DNA of 64,000 bases from Lingula anatina. Lineage: Eukaryota; Brachiopoda; Lingulata; Lingulida; Lingulidae. The notes below the pieces were generated by a model, which saw only the letters and a program-made list of their open reading frames with translations, did not search any database and was not told the DNA's origin. The stretch is from the NCBI RefSeq assembly GCF_001039355.2, contig NW_019775434.1:73428-137427 (forward strand), written 5' to 3'. Within the stretch, counting starts at the first letter, position 1. Each line of letters begins with the position of its first letter. This document shows positions 41,460-56,400 of the stretch, piece after piece. Both the position numbers and the translations under genes were made by a program.

Positions 41460-44400
41460 GTGTGTATTTAGTCCTAGACTAGTAATATAAAATCACATCT
41501 TGTCATGAATTACTTTTAATTTTCTTTTACATGAAGATGAATAAAATACGCTTTTGTTGGAAGTGTAGATAAAGAGATTATAAAGAGATTACAGAGGTGT
41601 TGATATTTATATATAATATTTAATCATTTAATTTCTCTCTCTTTCTGTCTTTTAGAAATCAAAACAAAATGGGAAGGGTGCTCCCCAGGCCCAGCAGCAC
41701 TACCTGGGGATGTTTCAGGGGTGGTGGAGTGGCTGGGGTGGGGCCTCTACAACAGCTGCAAAGTCTACAGGGGAACCACCCCCACAGGATAAAGAAGAGA
41801 AGCACCCCCTTCCTGAGTTAGATGAAGATGAGCCTCCTGCAAAAATAGCTAAACATGAAATAGGTAATTGTGAACATGTTCTGTTTTATCAAAAGCAAAG
41901 GTTATTTCAGAGCATATACACTATACTGTTTCACTTTGCTTTGATCATCAAAAATTGAATTTTATGACAGATTTAAAATACTGTATGCAAATTTTACATC
42001 ATGTTGAAATGATGTTTAAAGTGTGATCTATATTGCTGTTTGTTTTTCAGAGCAAGAAATAATGGATGTTTTCCATGAGGCTGAAGAAAATACTTCACTG
42101 TTGAAGAGGGATTTTGTGTTTGCCAGACTGAACTTCTGTCTGCAGAGTGGCTCTTTCCAATTAAAGGGTGAAAATGCTGCATCACTTACTACAGGTGTGT
42201 TTCATCAAATAGTGGTCACTTGTTATGTGAGAGATAAATTTGATTTACTGTATTTGCGGTGAAGTAATATATAAGAAAAATTTCTTTTGTGCAAATATGG
42301 AATGAGTCTCATATTCAGAATTTTTTTAATAATGTATATTGAAAATTAAATGCAAGATTTGTTAAATTTTCCCTTTGAAATATTCTTCTCATCATTCCAG
42401 ACACCCATGGCTCAAGTCCCCTCCTCGTTCTGGAGTGTACTAACATCAAGATGGAGTTTGAGAGTAGACCACGGTTCAAGTCTCTGCTGTTTGGCATCAG
42501 TGTGGATGGGTTGGTGCTGAAGGACCTCCTGACACCCAACACTGTCATGCCCATACTAATCTCTCCACAAATGAGGGTAAGGGACACTGGGTTACTATGT
42601 GCCTTTTTTAGTCTGCTTGTCCTTCAGATGCCAGGGTATAAGAATTTTCTGGTCCAAGGCAGAAATAAGGTCCAGTAATTAAAATTTTTACAGTTTCACT
42701 GGCCTCAGTTCAATTTTACTGATGTGGAAAAAGTGAACAGTGCTGACCGACTTCACTGTGTTTACACTGGGTAAATGATACCTCTTTATATAATTCATAT
42801 AAAGAAAACTTGTATCTTGAGTTAATCTGAAGCTACTGTATTCTAATTATTTCATTTTAGCAGTAAAGAGATTCACTGTTGTGCAAATTGATTTATCATT
42901 ATTATTATTACAAAGTGTTTGCCAACTTTAACCATTAAAATTACAAATTTAACTTAACAAGTCAAGTTACTGTTTTGCCCCTGATTTGACTTTCAGGACA
43001 GAAGCAGCCAGGTGAAGCATTTCTTCACAGGTTTTGGTGGTGTTGGGGCAGACCAGCACCCTCAGGAACACGGAGGGGCTCTGTTCTCACACTCCAGAGT
43101 GGCAGAGGAGGCCATATTCCAGTTTGAGTATGAACAGAAACCACTGGGGAGTACAGCAGACCACAGGTAGGGGGCAGGGATGAGAGTTCTGGATGACTGT
43201 GCAAAGTAGAGGTAGTCACTGTATTGTTGCAGTTGATATCAAACTGAAAAGAAATGTTTTAGATATTGTACTAGCTAATACAGCTGACCACGGGAAGGGT
43301 GCACTGCTGGTAATCTGGGCGACTATGTGAAGGTTTTTCTCACTGAACTGAATTAGACCCATAGGCCCTGGTTCTCTGCAGACCAGAAAGGCAGATACTG
43401 ATATTTGAGCACAATTATGTGTATGTGTATAGGTAATCTTTTGATACATCCTGCAAATTCTTGTTATAACTGGATTAACAGCTGTTTTCTTACAGATGAC
43501 TGTTTTACTTTGCTGATATATTCATTCTAGGGTATTTATGAAGACAAAGCCTCTAAACATTGTCTACAACCCTTTCACTATTAAGAGAGTGAGAGAGTTT
43601 TTCAAACAGAGAGCAACTGGCATTGCACAAAAACAGTCTGAGATCCATTTAGCAGGTAAGAACTCCCTAGTGTCAATAAAACTAATAAAGTATTGCATAA
43701 ATATTGAAAAAATGTATAAATCAGGCTATATTGACATATCTGTGGGAAAAGTACCTCAGAAATTTATATTCCCACGTTTTCTAGTTGATGCAAGAAGAAA
43801 ATATGAAGAACTGAAAAATCAAACTAAAGCTGAATTGAAGCATACTCTTGATCAAATGTTGGAGGGAAAGGAACAGGTAGGCCTTGCTATCACAGCTATG
43901 TTTGAATTATCTCTACCAGATAAGCATTTAAGAATATGGAATGTTTTATTACATAGATATTTCAAAATGGAATAGCAGCCATGTTTAAAACTTGAACTCA
44001 GATGGTAATGAGATATATTTTTGTTAAAGTGTACTTTGATGTATTTCTTTTGTATCATTCTTTAAATTTTTCTTTCCAATTTCAGAGAAAAGCCAAGCGT
44101 TGGGAATTCAATCTTGATATCACTGCCCCACAGTTTGTGTGCCCAGAGAATTTCCAGGATCACAACACAACTTTAGTGGTGTTTGACTTTGGCCACCTTT
44201 ACTTCAGGAATTCCTCGGCTAAGATCAAGAAGAAGGACATGGAGATGCAGGCCTCTATTGATGATGATGATGGTGAGTAGATGTGAGAGTTCAAATAGCA
44301 CATGATTTTGGCACTTCTTATGGACTAAATATAAATATGATATAGGAAAAATTGCAGGAACTCTTGAAGCACATTTGTTCTTTTAATTAGCACTGAATGA

Positions 44401-47400
44401 ATTGAAAGGTGTTGAGTCTGCTACCATGTATGATGAAACATAAGTGACTACAAGACATTTCAAGTTAAGAAAAAGATATGAATGTTCATTGAAATTAGTT
44501 GCTACCTTCTAGGTAAGTTTATGTTTTATCCTTGCTTATAACTTCAGAATGGTTCACTATCAGAGGACCTTCACATTCCCAGTATTAATTTCTAACTCTC
44601 AGTCACATTTAAGTATGCTAGAATTCTAGAATTTATCCCTTTTATGACCTAAGAATGCTTCATTTTCAGAGGACTTCCAAACTCCCAGCAGTACTCCACC
44701 TGGTGAGGAGGAGGAGACAGCTGATGGGGAGGAGGACTCTGACAATGTCTCCCAGGCAACCACAGTGACGTCCAATGAGCTGTCAGAACTTTTGGCTGCC
44801 AATCTTCCTGCACACGATTTGAGGAGTAGACTCTATGACAAGTTAGTTTTATGGGATGTTTATCATTTATACTGAATTTATTGATGTAATTATAACAGGA
44901 TACAATTACATAAAATGAAAAAATGTCACAGAAAGATGGCAGATAATCTGATTTTGAAGTTTGGGAAGAGGTATTGTCACAAAGACGTGAATATTGTGTC
45001 ACTTTTAGTCTTTTGAAGGACATTCTTCCTGTCTGACATTTTGAAAACAATCTTTGTTGTGTGTCAAAAACAGCACTGTAATGCCACCTTTCTGTCCTTT
45101 TGGATATGAAATATTTCTTTGAAAGTATTGAATTGTAACGTACCAGAAAAGATCACGTACACCCATCATTGTTTCACAGGTATATCCTTGAACTCACAGA
45201 GTTACAGGTGATGGTAGGCAAAGGGAAAGACAACTGGAAACAAGCCCACTATAAAGGTTCAGGGCACATGCACATACTGGACAGGTTCACCATATCTCTG
45301 CAGTTTGAGAGAAGACTCCTGTATACTGATGATCCCTCCTTCCCCAGTGCATCCATGTCAGGAAACATGCCCAGTCTGGTGATGCATGTTAATGAACAGA
45401 AGGTGAGAGAGAATTGACTTGATTTATGTAGTTATGACATTCCACAATAAGAATAGTCATTTGTGTTATGCCCTGAAATATGCTATGCTTTGAGCTTCTT
45501 TTCTGGTGTTCTTAAATGTGCACTTTACAGCCCATTTCGCTACAAATTATATTTAAATTCTCACCATCTGAGACTGCATGCAAGACAGTTATGTCATATA
45601 AAAGACCTGTTACGACCAAAAAAAGCGATAAATCTAATATAGAAGATACCTATAAATTATATATATTTGTACTTTTTATAACTATTTTTGACATCTTCAG
45701 GTGAAGGCGTTGAGGAAGTGTATAGACACCATCTCCAGTGACCCAGTCCGCCCCTCCCCCACTACCACCCCATCCCCTGCCACACCTGACACACAGCATA
45801 CACAGCTGGGACAGTCCACATACCAGCTGTGAGTAGGAATATAGGAAGAAAGCTTATATTTTAATACATAACCTTATCACTTGCTTTTTCTTTAAGTATT
45901 AAAAGATAAATAACATTCAGGAGTTGACATTGATATCTAAAAAATCTCAGCATATTGCTTTGAAGGAAATCTGTCACATTTGCTTTGTAACAAATGTTAG
46001 TGTGATTTTGTTCATGATTTATGATATTAACTAAAGCCAGAGTGAATGCACATCAATTTTAGATTAACAAAAGGTGAAAGATAAGTCAGCAAGTTGTTTT
46101 AGACCTCATCTTACAAAACTTTTTCAGTATGTCAGAAGCCCAGATGCGTCAGCGCAGAGAAGTATCTCAAGAAAGTGTTTTATTACTGCTGCAGTTCACC
46201 ATAAGTCAGATGGCACTGGATATCCAGAGTAGAGGTAAAGATATGTGAAGGAGAGAAAAAGATAATAAGTGTTTTAAAATAGTTTTAATCATTCATGTAT
46301 TTCACATTAAAAGAATGCAAATTTATGTTTATAATTGAAAAGATTTACTCACCAAATTACTCCAAATTTAAATCTTATCAAACCTTTTCTATATTTTCAT
46401 TAAGTTAGTAAATAAATATAAATTCAGTGAAAAACAACTGTGTTCCATATCTGCATACACCAGTTCCCTCTGTATAATCCCAGGTCTCCCTGTGGCAGAG
46501 ATCCAGGTTTCAGGAGTCAGTGTGAATGCTACCAAGAGGACCTTTGACACCTCAGCCAAGTTCTCTCTGCACAGCCTACTGGTGGTAGATGCCATGCAGA
46601 CCTTTGGAAGAGATTTTGAACTCTTGGTCGCATCGCACAAACGATTAAGGTTGGTTATGGCGCTGTGTGAAGAGATAGTATGGATACAAATAATGATGTA
46701 CACTTCGATAAAGGGTAATTGAGTTTTCAGGTGAACAATAATGACATGCTTATTCAATCTCTGTGTTTGAATATTACATATTCTGAAATAGTATAAAGCA
46801 GGGCCTGCTTTGCATTTTGTCAGTCTACATTTATGTATTTTCTTAAAATAATGCACTAAAAGTGAAAAATTTATAAACAAAATTGCGACTGTTTGACTAT
46901 TTCCAGCTTAGACAGCCACAGTGGCAGCATGCGTGACTCAGAACCTACCTCCCCCACTTCCCCACATTCCCCCCAGTCCCCGCAGTCCCCCTGCTCCCCC
47001 CAGTCCCCCAGTGATAAGATGCTGGCCTCCAGGAACCCTCAGACCAGCCTCAGTGCCTTCCAGTCAGCTTTCACCACAGCCTGGCAGAGCCTGAACCCAC
47101 TGGCAGGTAGGACACACAGTAGTCTGGTTATTGCTTATAGGAGGAATGGTATAAATACACATTAGAAGAGTTTCAACTTGAGATTGGAATGAAAATGAGA
47201 GGTGAAATTGAGAAAAATTGTGTAATGAAATTTAACAACACATAGACCTGAACACACAAGAGAAATCATGATTTTACTGTTGCAGTCTGGTATAGGTGTT
47301 TAAAATTTAATGTAAAAAAATATCCAATTTTAGAATTATCAACCTGAAAAGTAAAACAGTGTCAGTATAAAGGCTTTCAAAAGTTACTGGCATTATTCCC

Positions 47401-50400
47401 ATTATTTCCAATATTAAGCCAGGAGGAGGGAGCGTTCATATTCCTTTGACCCAGATCGTGCCGCCTCCCCAGTTCCTCAGCAGCAGCACAATTTTATACC
47501 AGTAGACGACACAAATCAAAGTGAGGATGCTCTGATTTATCTGGAGTTAGAACAAGTAGAGCCAGGAGGGCAGGCTGGCGGTGGCAATGAGGAAACTGAG
47601 AGGATCATCAACTTACAGTTTAACAACTTGGATGTTGTAGGTAGGTAGAATTAATTGGCTAATTTTGCTAATTTGCAAAAATGACCTAAAATTGCACTAA
47701 GATATTATAAAATTGGGTATTTACAGCAAATGGATGCACTCTCTTTATTATTGTTTAATTTCAGTGATTGACAAATGAAACCTAGGCAGACATAACTGTT
47801 GATTGGAAAAACTTTTATATCACAGTATGATCAAAGATGACAGTAACTATTGTTTGCTCTGCTTGTTTTCTAGTCAACCAAGAAACCATAGTGGAGCTCC
47901 TGAGGTTTTTCAAGGAGATAGCTCCACCCCAAGCTCAACACAAGTCCAAAAAGCATTCAAAGAAGAGCGAGTCACTCGTGAAAAGCATGCGGAGTATGAA
48001 TAAAAGTGAATCAATTTTGCTAAATCCTGTGAGTAAAATGTCATGATCTCATAGTTTGACTTAAATTTTATATATCAGTATTATTCAAATTAATTGATAT
48101 CTGAAAATTATTTGAAAATGAATTTCAGTTAACATTACTTGGAAAACTATCTGTAATGTTTTTAAAATTCCATCTTTTCTCATTGTTTCACCATTGTTTT
48201 TCTTTAGGGCCTGGGTGCCATGAAAACCACAGTAACAGCTGATGTCCGTAGGTTGAATGTCATGTTGATGAGAGTTGTAGAAAATGATTATGCCAAAGAG
48301 GCAAAGAAGGTCGCTATGGCAACCATGAGTAGAACAAAATTCTGCACCACATTCCATAGCACAGGTATTTCTTTCAGTTTTACCTTTTGTTGGATCTTTT
48401 GTAGGCATATTTTTTGAAATGGGTTAATTTGTAAGTATGTAACATTCAGCAAGTTAATGCATATAATTTTATTTGTATTTTATTTGAAAATATTTGATTA
48501 TGTGTAAGTTTGTGTCTAAGACATCAGTTGGCATCTAGTCAATCTGTATTCCAGGAGAAAAGATGTGTTTCGATGCCTATCTGGGAGGACTTCAGCTTAA
48601 AGACCTCACTTACGACGGTCCTTTTCTTCACCGTAAGACGGTCTTCAGTGTGGGTCACGACCCAGAGTGCAGCACAAACTATGACGAGTTCTCTCACACA
48701 GAGATATACAACACGGCATATGAATCTGTCCTGGATGCAGATTGCCTTGATAAGGCACTGATATTCCAATATTCAGAAGGAGGGACATTTATGGATGAGT
48801 CTGAAACTTTTGATAACTCCCACTTTCTTAGGGATGACAGTGCCAGATGTGTAGAAATAAGAATGGCGTCGCTTCATTATATTCACTCCCCAAGCTTCCT
48901 TAGTGATCTGACATTGTGTGGGTCTGATATCAAGGATTATCTGACAGGAGCCATGGATAACATCAAGACTGCAGCCACAGAAATGGCCATGGGGTTTGTG
49001 TCTAAGAAATCAGACCACATGGGCACCTCTCAGTATCCCCTGGCTACATCCCACTTAGGTGAGCCTAGCAGAATGTATGGTTCGGAGGAAGATGTGTTCA
49101 GCATGATGGACAGACAGGGTGACATCCATGAAGGGGACGACAAGAAACTCGTGATCAGTGGCATACTTCAGAGCCCAGTGATAGTGTTGCCTCGCACTCC
49201 TACAAGCTCTGAAGTTCTGGTGGCTTATCTTGGGAAGACTTATTTCAGAAACAAACAGCTGGAAGAGGTGCCGACTTTGCCTAACATTCCCTTTTCTGAA
49301 TCTTTCCTCAATGTGGAAGAAGAAGAAGAAGAAGGAGAGAAAATGTTCATTGAAATTCGAGACATAAGAATGTACAGCAGAGATGAAAAGGACATTGTTG
49401 AGAGCGAAGCTGTAAATCATTCACTGCCTGAAATTTATTCCAAAGCTCGCTGCGGAGTCCCAATATTACATGATACTATTATAGAACTCAAAATAGAAAA
49501 ACAAGAGCCCCAAATAGGCTATATCAATAGAAACTCAACCCAAGAGTTTTCATTGGATGAGAATGTGTTTCCACAATTTGGGGACCAGACTCTGTCATAT
49601 GAGTCTCCAGATACTGTGATACAGATCAGTGGCAGGGTTGTGACTCCACTCAAACTAGCCCTTCACAGGCAAGTCTATGAGCAGATTTTACAAACATTGG
49701 ACAATCTTACGCATAATAATGAGGAATCACAGTCAAATGAGTCTTTTCAAGGCAGTGAAGGAAATGAGAGCATGCCGACCACAGAGTCCAGCGTGATGTC
49801 GGTGCCTAGTATGTCAGCCTTGAAACTTGATATGGGGGAGGTGGCCTCAAGTACCAGTATTACAAGCATTTCCAGCTCAACGGTCTCTAGTCAAGCAAGC
49901 AACCCCATTGCAATAAGAGCAAAATTTGACTTGCCTATATTTGATATTGAGATGCAGAATGATCTGGGAGGGGAGCCAAATAAGTCCATTGTACTTGTTA
50001 GTTTCAAGGATTTTGTGGTGGATTATGAGAAATCCAACCCTTACATAACTGAAATTGAAGTGGCCCTCCAATCACTAACTGTGAAAGATTTGCTGCAGGA
50101 TGAACAAACTAAACATGGCTTCCTGATGGTGTCAAAAGGCGCTCTTCCCACAGGAGAGTTTGCTGCTGCGGGTGAAACTAAAATGTACATGTCCACGTCT
50201 TGCCCCGATAGTATGATACAGGCTGCGGCTCCTGACATGCCGCCATCTTTGCCAAGCAGTTTGCGACAGGAGAATGTCTTCACCGCCCGAGCTGCCCAGT
50301 CTAAAGGCAGCACAGCAAGCAGGACACATAGGTCCAGACAAGAGAAGTTAGTAATATTTTTAGATGTTTGACCTAATATTCAATTATTTACTTAAATTAA

Positions 50401-53400
50401 GATATACACACTGATGAAAAATATCATATGCATGTGTTGGTGATTGTGTTCCCTCTTTACTGTACATTCGTTTTTTCTCAGCTGATTGGGGTTTCTCAGT
50501 AGTTATAGAATATGGATATCTATGCATGTTTTGGTGTAGTAAAGTCACTTACCAGTATGCACATATGCTAAAACTTCTTTCCTATGCTAAAACGACTTTC
50601 ATTACATTTCTTTGTGTTAATGGATTATTATCAGTGGCCTACATAGTAATGACTTAATTGACTCTTGTTGTGCCTTTTGAATGCATACAATCTCTTCAGT
50701 ATAGTGTAGTTATCTTCACTCTCTCTATATCTGACTGTTCTGTTGTTTTATAGGGATTCAGATGAGAGGGATACATTTGCCAAAACCAGTTTATCTGCTG
50801 GCGTAATGCCGATACCTCGCTCTAAAATGTCCCATGTTCCTATCCCCAATCTACTTAGAAGTCAGCGCTTGCCTACATGGTACATCTTAGAACCCTAACA
50901 CTAATTAACCCAAAGAAATATTTATCTAAATTCCTAAATTTGCATTTGAGTTTTTTACAATGCTGATTTATCACTAACAACGAATAATTTTTTTTTTTTT
51001 TTTTGACTAGATATCAGAAAGATGTTTTGACTTATAGCAATTTGATACCCTCATGTTTGCATAAATCTGGTGTAAAACCTTGACACATAATTTATTTTTT
51101 TTAGAAGTCCGCTTTTTTCTGCTTTAAAAACCCTTTATCGGTGTCTTCATTACTAGTATATGCATGGTATTAAGCCAGACTATAGATAATGTTACAATAC
51201 CATGTTGAAACTAGAAAATGCTTCCTTTTAAGAATAATACCTTAATATCTATTTTATAGATGATTTTCATCTTCTCAATGAGTGAAATTGCTTTGTGGGA
51301 AAGGGAGGCCTTGTTATGTCGAAACAGGTGTTGGGATACTAAGAACCACGCTGGGAATTAGATATTGTGTGTCCCACTGCTACAATAATGATAAGCAAGA
51401 TGGAATTCCTGTCATGAGCATTAGTCATTTCCATGAAAGAGGAAAATCATCAATTAATACAATAAAAAAGATTCTCTTCTACCCTTAAATTTCCGATTTT
51501 AATTTTCAACCATTATTTTGCTTTGGTTTATAATCCTTGCTTGACATTTTGAATTCTTGTTTTCTTTCATTTTTCACTAATATGTTATTGCCTTTGCATG
51601 CTTTCTAGGGATGAAATGCTTTTTTTTTTTTCTTTAATAACATCTTCACATATTAGTCCATTAGATTACATCATAAGTAGTCTAAAAAAAGAAATAAGCC
51701 ATGAAGTAGCTCTTTTTATTTTTAAAATGGTTAACTTAAAGTACGTTATTGTTCTTTACATGGAGGATTATAGTAAAGATATCCTTTTTGATCAAGTAAA
51801 AGTCAACTGTACTTAATAGATATATTTTTATATGCCCCAATTCTTCAATATTGCTAATCCATGTGTTATATCCCCAGGCCCAGTGAGTACCCCAGCACAC
51901 CCCCTCCCACCCCCCAGCTGTCCCTGCCTGCCATGCTGCCCCAGGACAGGGACAGGGGGGAGGCCCTGGTACACATCAAGGTACAGCTGGTGGATAGGAA
52001 GTGCCCTGAGTTTGCTACCACTTACAACAAGGTGGGCTGTGTTTGGCTGAAAAAATTACAAATTTTTAATATTAATTATGTTGAAAATGTTACATGTAAA
52101 TGTAGAAGGATTTACTAAAATGGGAAAACAGATGTAAATAGTATAGCCATATACAGGTACATACATCCAGGCTCATTTTTGTGTTAAAAATGTAAAGCGC
52201 TAAAAACACTTGATATAAGGTTAAAAAATTTTGCAGGTTGTAAAAGAAAGGTTACGTGATGATTAAGCATGATATGTAAAGGCTTCTATTAATAAACATT
52301 AACAGAATATATCTCATACATTTCCAGACGAATCGTTTTATAGATGTTGATTTTAATGGGCTGGACACTACAGCCAATCTCAACACCTGGGTAGTGGTGT
52401 TGGACTTCTTGGGGATGGGAGCCAAGATACATGACACGGAGGCTTATTCTGAGAAGACTGACCCAATGACCCCACCAGCAGCGGATACTGTTAGTGAAGA
52501 GTCAGGTACTACAGCATAATAAGGATTAAGTCTGGATAACTCTATGAATTTAAGTCTGTTATAATAATACGTTTTTGTTTTTTTCAGAGATTTTTTCATA
52601 CAGAAAGTTGTGCCTGTCTCCTTCACTGAAAGTTACTGTGTTATTCCATGGCTGCCATGAATCTTTAAACATACTTTGCAAACTTTTCTAGTTCTTTGAT
52701 GTCAATTTTCAAAGAATAAAGTGAAATTTATACTCCTTTTCAAACATTAATTCCTAAATTTATATCAAAATAACCTCTGTATTAGGAGAAAAGGAAACGG
52801 TCAACTCCGAAATAGAACTGAAAGTGAAGAGCCTCAACCTCCTGCTGAACAAAAAAGAATATGAACTTGCCAAAGCCAATGTGTCCAACTTGAAGTGTCA
52901 CCTGAAGCTACGAGATGGTAACATGGCTGTGTGTGGTCAGCTGGGCAGTATGTCCTTGACTGACCAGTCACCTCATGGGGTGCTGTACAGGGAGAAGTTC
53001 ATGACAACAGGGACACAGGCTCTGGACTTTGACATATTCAAGTAAGAGATAACCATTTGGAATGTGTATTGCTAGAGTGTTGTATCAAGATATTTCAAGA
53101 AGTTTGGTCTTTGTTGTTGAAGTGTTCACTTTGTGAAGGAAATTTTCCACACGATGACAACTTTGGGAATGTATTGTGTGTACTATTATGTGTACCCATT
53201 TTAATCATACAGTACAAAGATGATACACTCTGTTACAATATTATTTAATGTGTTCCCCCCTCCTTGCAGGTATGGCACACCAGACCCCATGTTACGGCGT
53301 GAGTTTGACATGAGTGTGAAGCTCCGCATGGCTTCCGTACGCTACACGCACTCTCAGAGATTCATATCAGAAACTGTGGCATTTATTCAGCACTTCAACC

Positions 53401-56400
53401 AGATGCAGGAGGTGCTGGGGCGCATGAGAGCCTCCAGCTCTGGACAGAAGGTAATGATGAATTCTTCTAATATCAATCTTAAAAGTAATGTTTTATGTGC
53501 ATTGACGTAATACAGGTGACAAGAGGGTACAGCTGTAGATTGATCATCAGAATTCATATGTTAAATTCAATATCAGAAGTACTGATTCAGAATTAAACTT
53601 TAAAAACTTATAAACAGCTAGACAAAAATATTATTTAGAACAGTCAGTTTGATTTACACAATCAGCATTTCTAATAGTTAGATTTATAAATAATGTAGTT
53701 TAGTATTTTTTAGTAAAAGCGTAAGGTGTAAAATTTGTATAAGTTTCAAATTATGTATTGAAATTTCGGAAAAGTTAGGCAGGGGCATATGTTCAGTTGA
53801 TGATGTGGTATTTTCAAATCCTTCCAGATTGATGAGAAGGCATCTCGTGGTGGCAGAATGAAACTTGACATAGTGGCAGGTTCCCCCATCATTCTTATTC
53901 CTCACAGCTCTAAGACCACAGACATTTTGGTGGTAGACCTGGGCACACTCACTGTGAAGAACACTTTCAAGTTTGCTGACAATACAGTGAAATCTGAGTT
54001 CACTCATAAAAAGAAAGAAAGGCATTCCTCTTCTAGCTCTGTGGGTGAAGAACCAAAAAACTCTACCCATTCCATGCCCCTGTCTCCAAAGAAAGCTGTT
54101 GACCCAATGTCCATGAGTATTTATGGGGGTTTGGACACAGATTGGAGGGAAGATACTATGGAAGCCACTGAATCTAGTGCAATAAGTGAATCCGCTCAAA
54201 CAGCATCATCTACAAGTCCCAGGTGTAACTCATCAAAACCAAAGCTTGAGAAAAAGCCCTCACTCCAAAGACAAGACAGTGTGAATGGCAGAAAGCTGGG
54301 GTGGATTCTTAACCCCCCGCCTTCCTATGAGGAGAGTGTGGAACACGTGTGTTTGTTGGATGTCCTGTCTATCAGCCTGGAGGACATGGACCTGTACTCT
54401 GCTGAGAGGGTGGAGAAGGGGGAGTACAGCAGTAGTACACCACACCTGGACTTTGTTTTCAATACCTGTGTTATACAAAGACAGGTGAGTATGAGCTATC
54501 ACATCTTAAATTACCTTCTGATAATTTTTAAAAAAAGGGACAGGCAAGGTTCCTGCTACGTTAGACATGTAAAAACATTATGATAACTATTAAATAATGT
54601 TCAAGGTTGTTTTCATTGAAATGAAAGGGGTCAAACCACTGATTCAGAGAAATAAATCACAGCAAATTCTACAATTTTGCTTATCAAGAGTTGAAGATGT
54701 GTTAGTATTTGTAGAATATTCAATTATTTTTCTTAGACTAGGTCAATGTAATTAAAAAAACATTGTCTCTTGTATATGAAATTAGTACACATTTTCTTTC
54801 CCTTCTTCAGGCGGTCAAGCTTCTGAAACAAAAATGTGCTCTGAACCTAGAAGTGGAAAGAAACCTGGATGGCGACCTCAGTCACAGTGTTCCAGATTTC
54901 AACATCAACGGCACCCTGTCCTCAGTTCACTGCTCTATAGATGTTAACCAATACAAGCTGGTCCGAGGGTTGTTGGATCACAACCTGGGGGAGGCTGTGG
55001 AGGAGTTCAAGAGACCATTGCTCACTGAAATGCAAGATCCTAAGAATATTGTAAGTGGAGTGACAAGGAGGTTGTATGGATTTTAGACAAATTATGTTCT
55101 TGTGAAATATGTTAGATAAGTGTTATTCTGAGCAGACTGATGAATTTTTGTGTCAGGGAGTGAGATAGGTTTGAACCAGTGGTGCAAAGTGGAGATTGTT
55201 CAATATATTTCATAAAAATAAAACAGTGGCACTGATAATGATTGGTGGTTCAAAATTTAGATACTTACCATCAAATAAATATTCAAATATTCATTATTTT
55301 CAGACTGTTTTGAGTGGCCATGTGTTCAAAGCCATTGCCATATGTATAGAGCTGAAGAATGTGAGCGTGGAGTTCCTGATGGCCCATGAGCAGCCTGACT
55401 GTCCTGAGGTCTCTCTTGCCAGGCTGGACTTCATCAAATCCAAACTCTGCTTTGAAAGCTACTCAGATCAGACCAAAGATGTGGACTTGGTGTCTCATGA
55501 AATCAGAGCTTCTGATACAAGATTTAGAGGTAAGTTTTATATACAGAATACATGGGAGAATAGATAATAAATAATTTTGTTTGAGCCTACCTATGGTATA
55601 AAATACCTGAAATAAAATTTGAATTCATTAATAGAAATTCATATTTATCACATACTGACAGTGTATTTGCGAAAATTACAAAATGGATTAAACACAAATG
55701 ATTTGATTGGTCATTTGTTTTTCTAATCACAATGAAAAAAATTAGAAAACCAAATGATAATTGAAGGAATGTTTTAACTCTTTTATCTTAACCAATTTTA
55801 AGACTTCCCAGACAACCACAAATCCAGCATCTTCCAAGAAATTCTCCACCCCACATGCCACCAGGGAGAACACAGGGCTCTGCAGATGGAGCTCCATTAC
55901 CGCTCCACTAAAGATGCTGTCCACTACACTGCACTGCTCAACAACATGAGACTGCTGTGTATATTTGACTGGCTGCTGGAAGTGCAAGAATTCCTCTCCA
56001 CTAGCCCCGAGGACCCTTTCAGCTCCAATTTTAGTGAGTATTTCTTCCAATTAGACATCAGTTGTGAAGCTATAATGTGTGTCAGTTTATTTATGGAAGA
56101 GACTGGTAAAAGGTTGCAAAGATCCAAAATGTGATCTTTTGTTCGTTTTATCAATATATCACAACAAAATTACCTTATTTCATGCACTTTTCCAGACAAG
56201 AGGCACCCCAGCCAGCATCAAGTAGCAGTAAGCATGGTGGATGGAATTGCCACAAAGAGGAAGCCACCCCAGTTTCAGGTAATGCACTTATTTAATTTGC
56301 CAAAGGTAGTTAAAAGCAATTGAGATATGGACACTTGTAAATTATTAATTGCACTAATACTCTGTAGTGCATTTTGTATACATAAAAATAAATCGGTTCT

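Noticed and set aside
49055-50341. Minus-strand ORFs within VPS13D exon 28
   Set aside because: Shadows of a 1.8-kb conserved coding exon on the plus strand.
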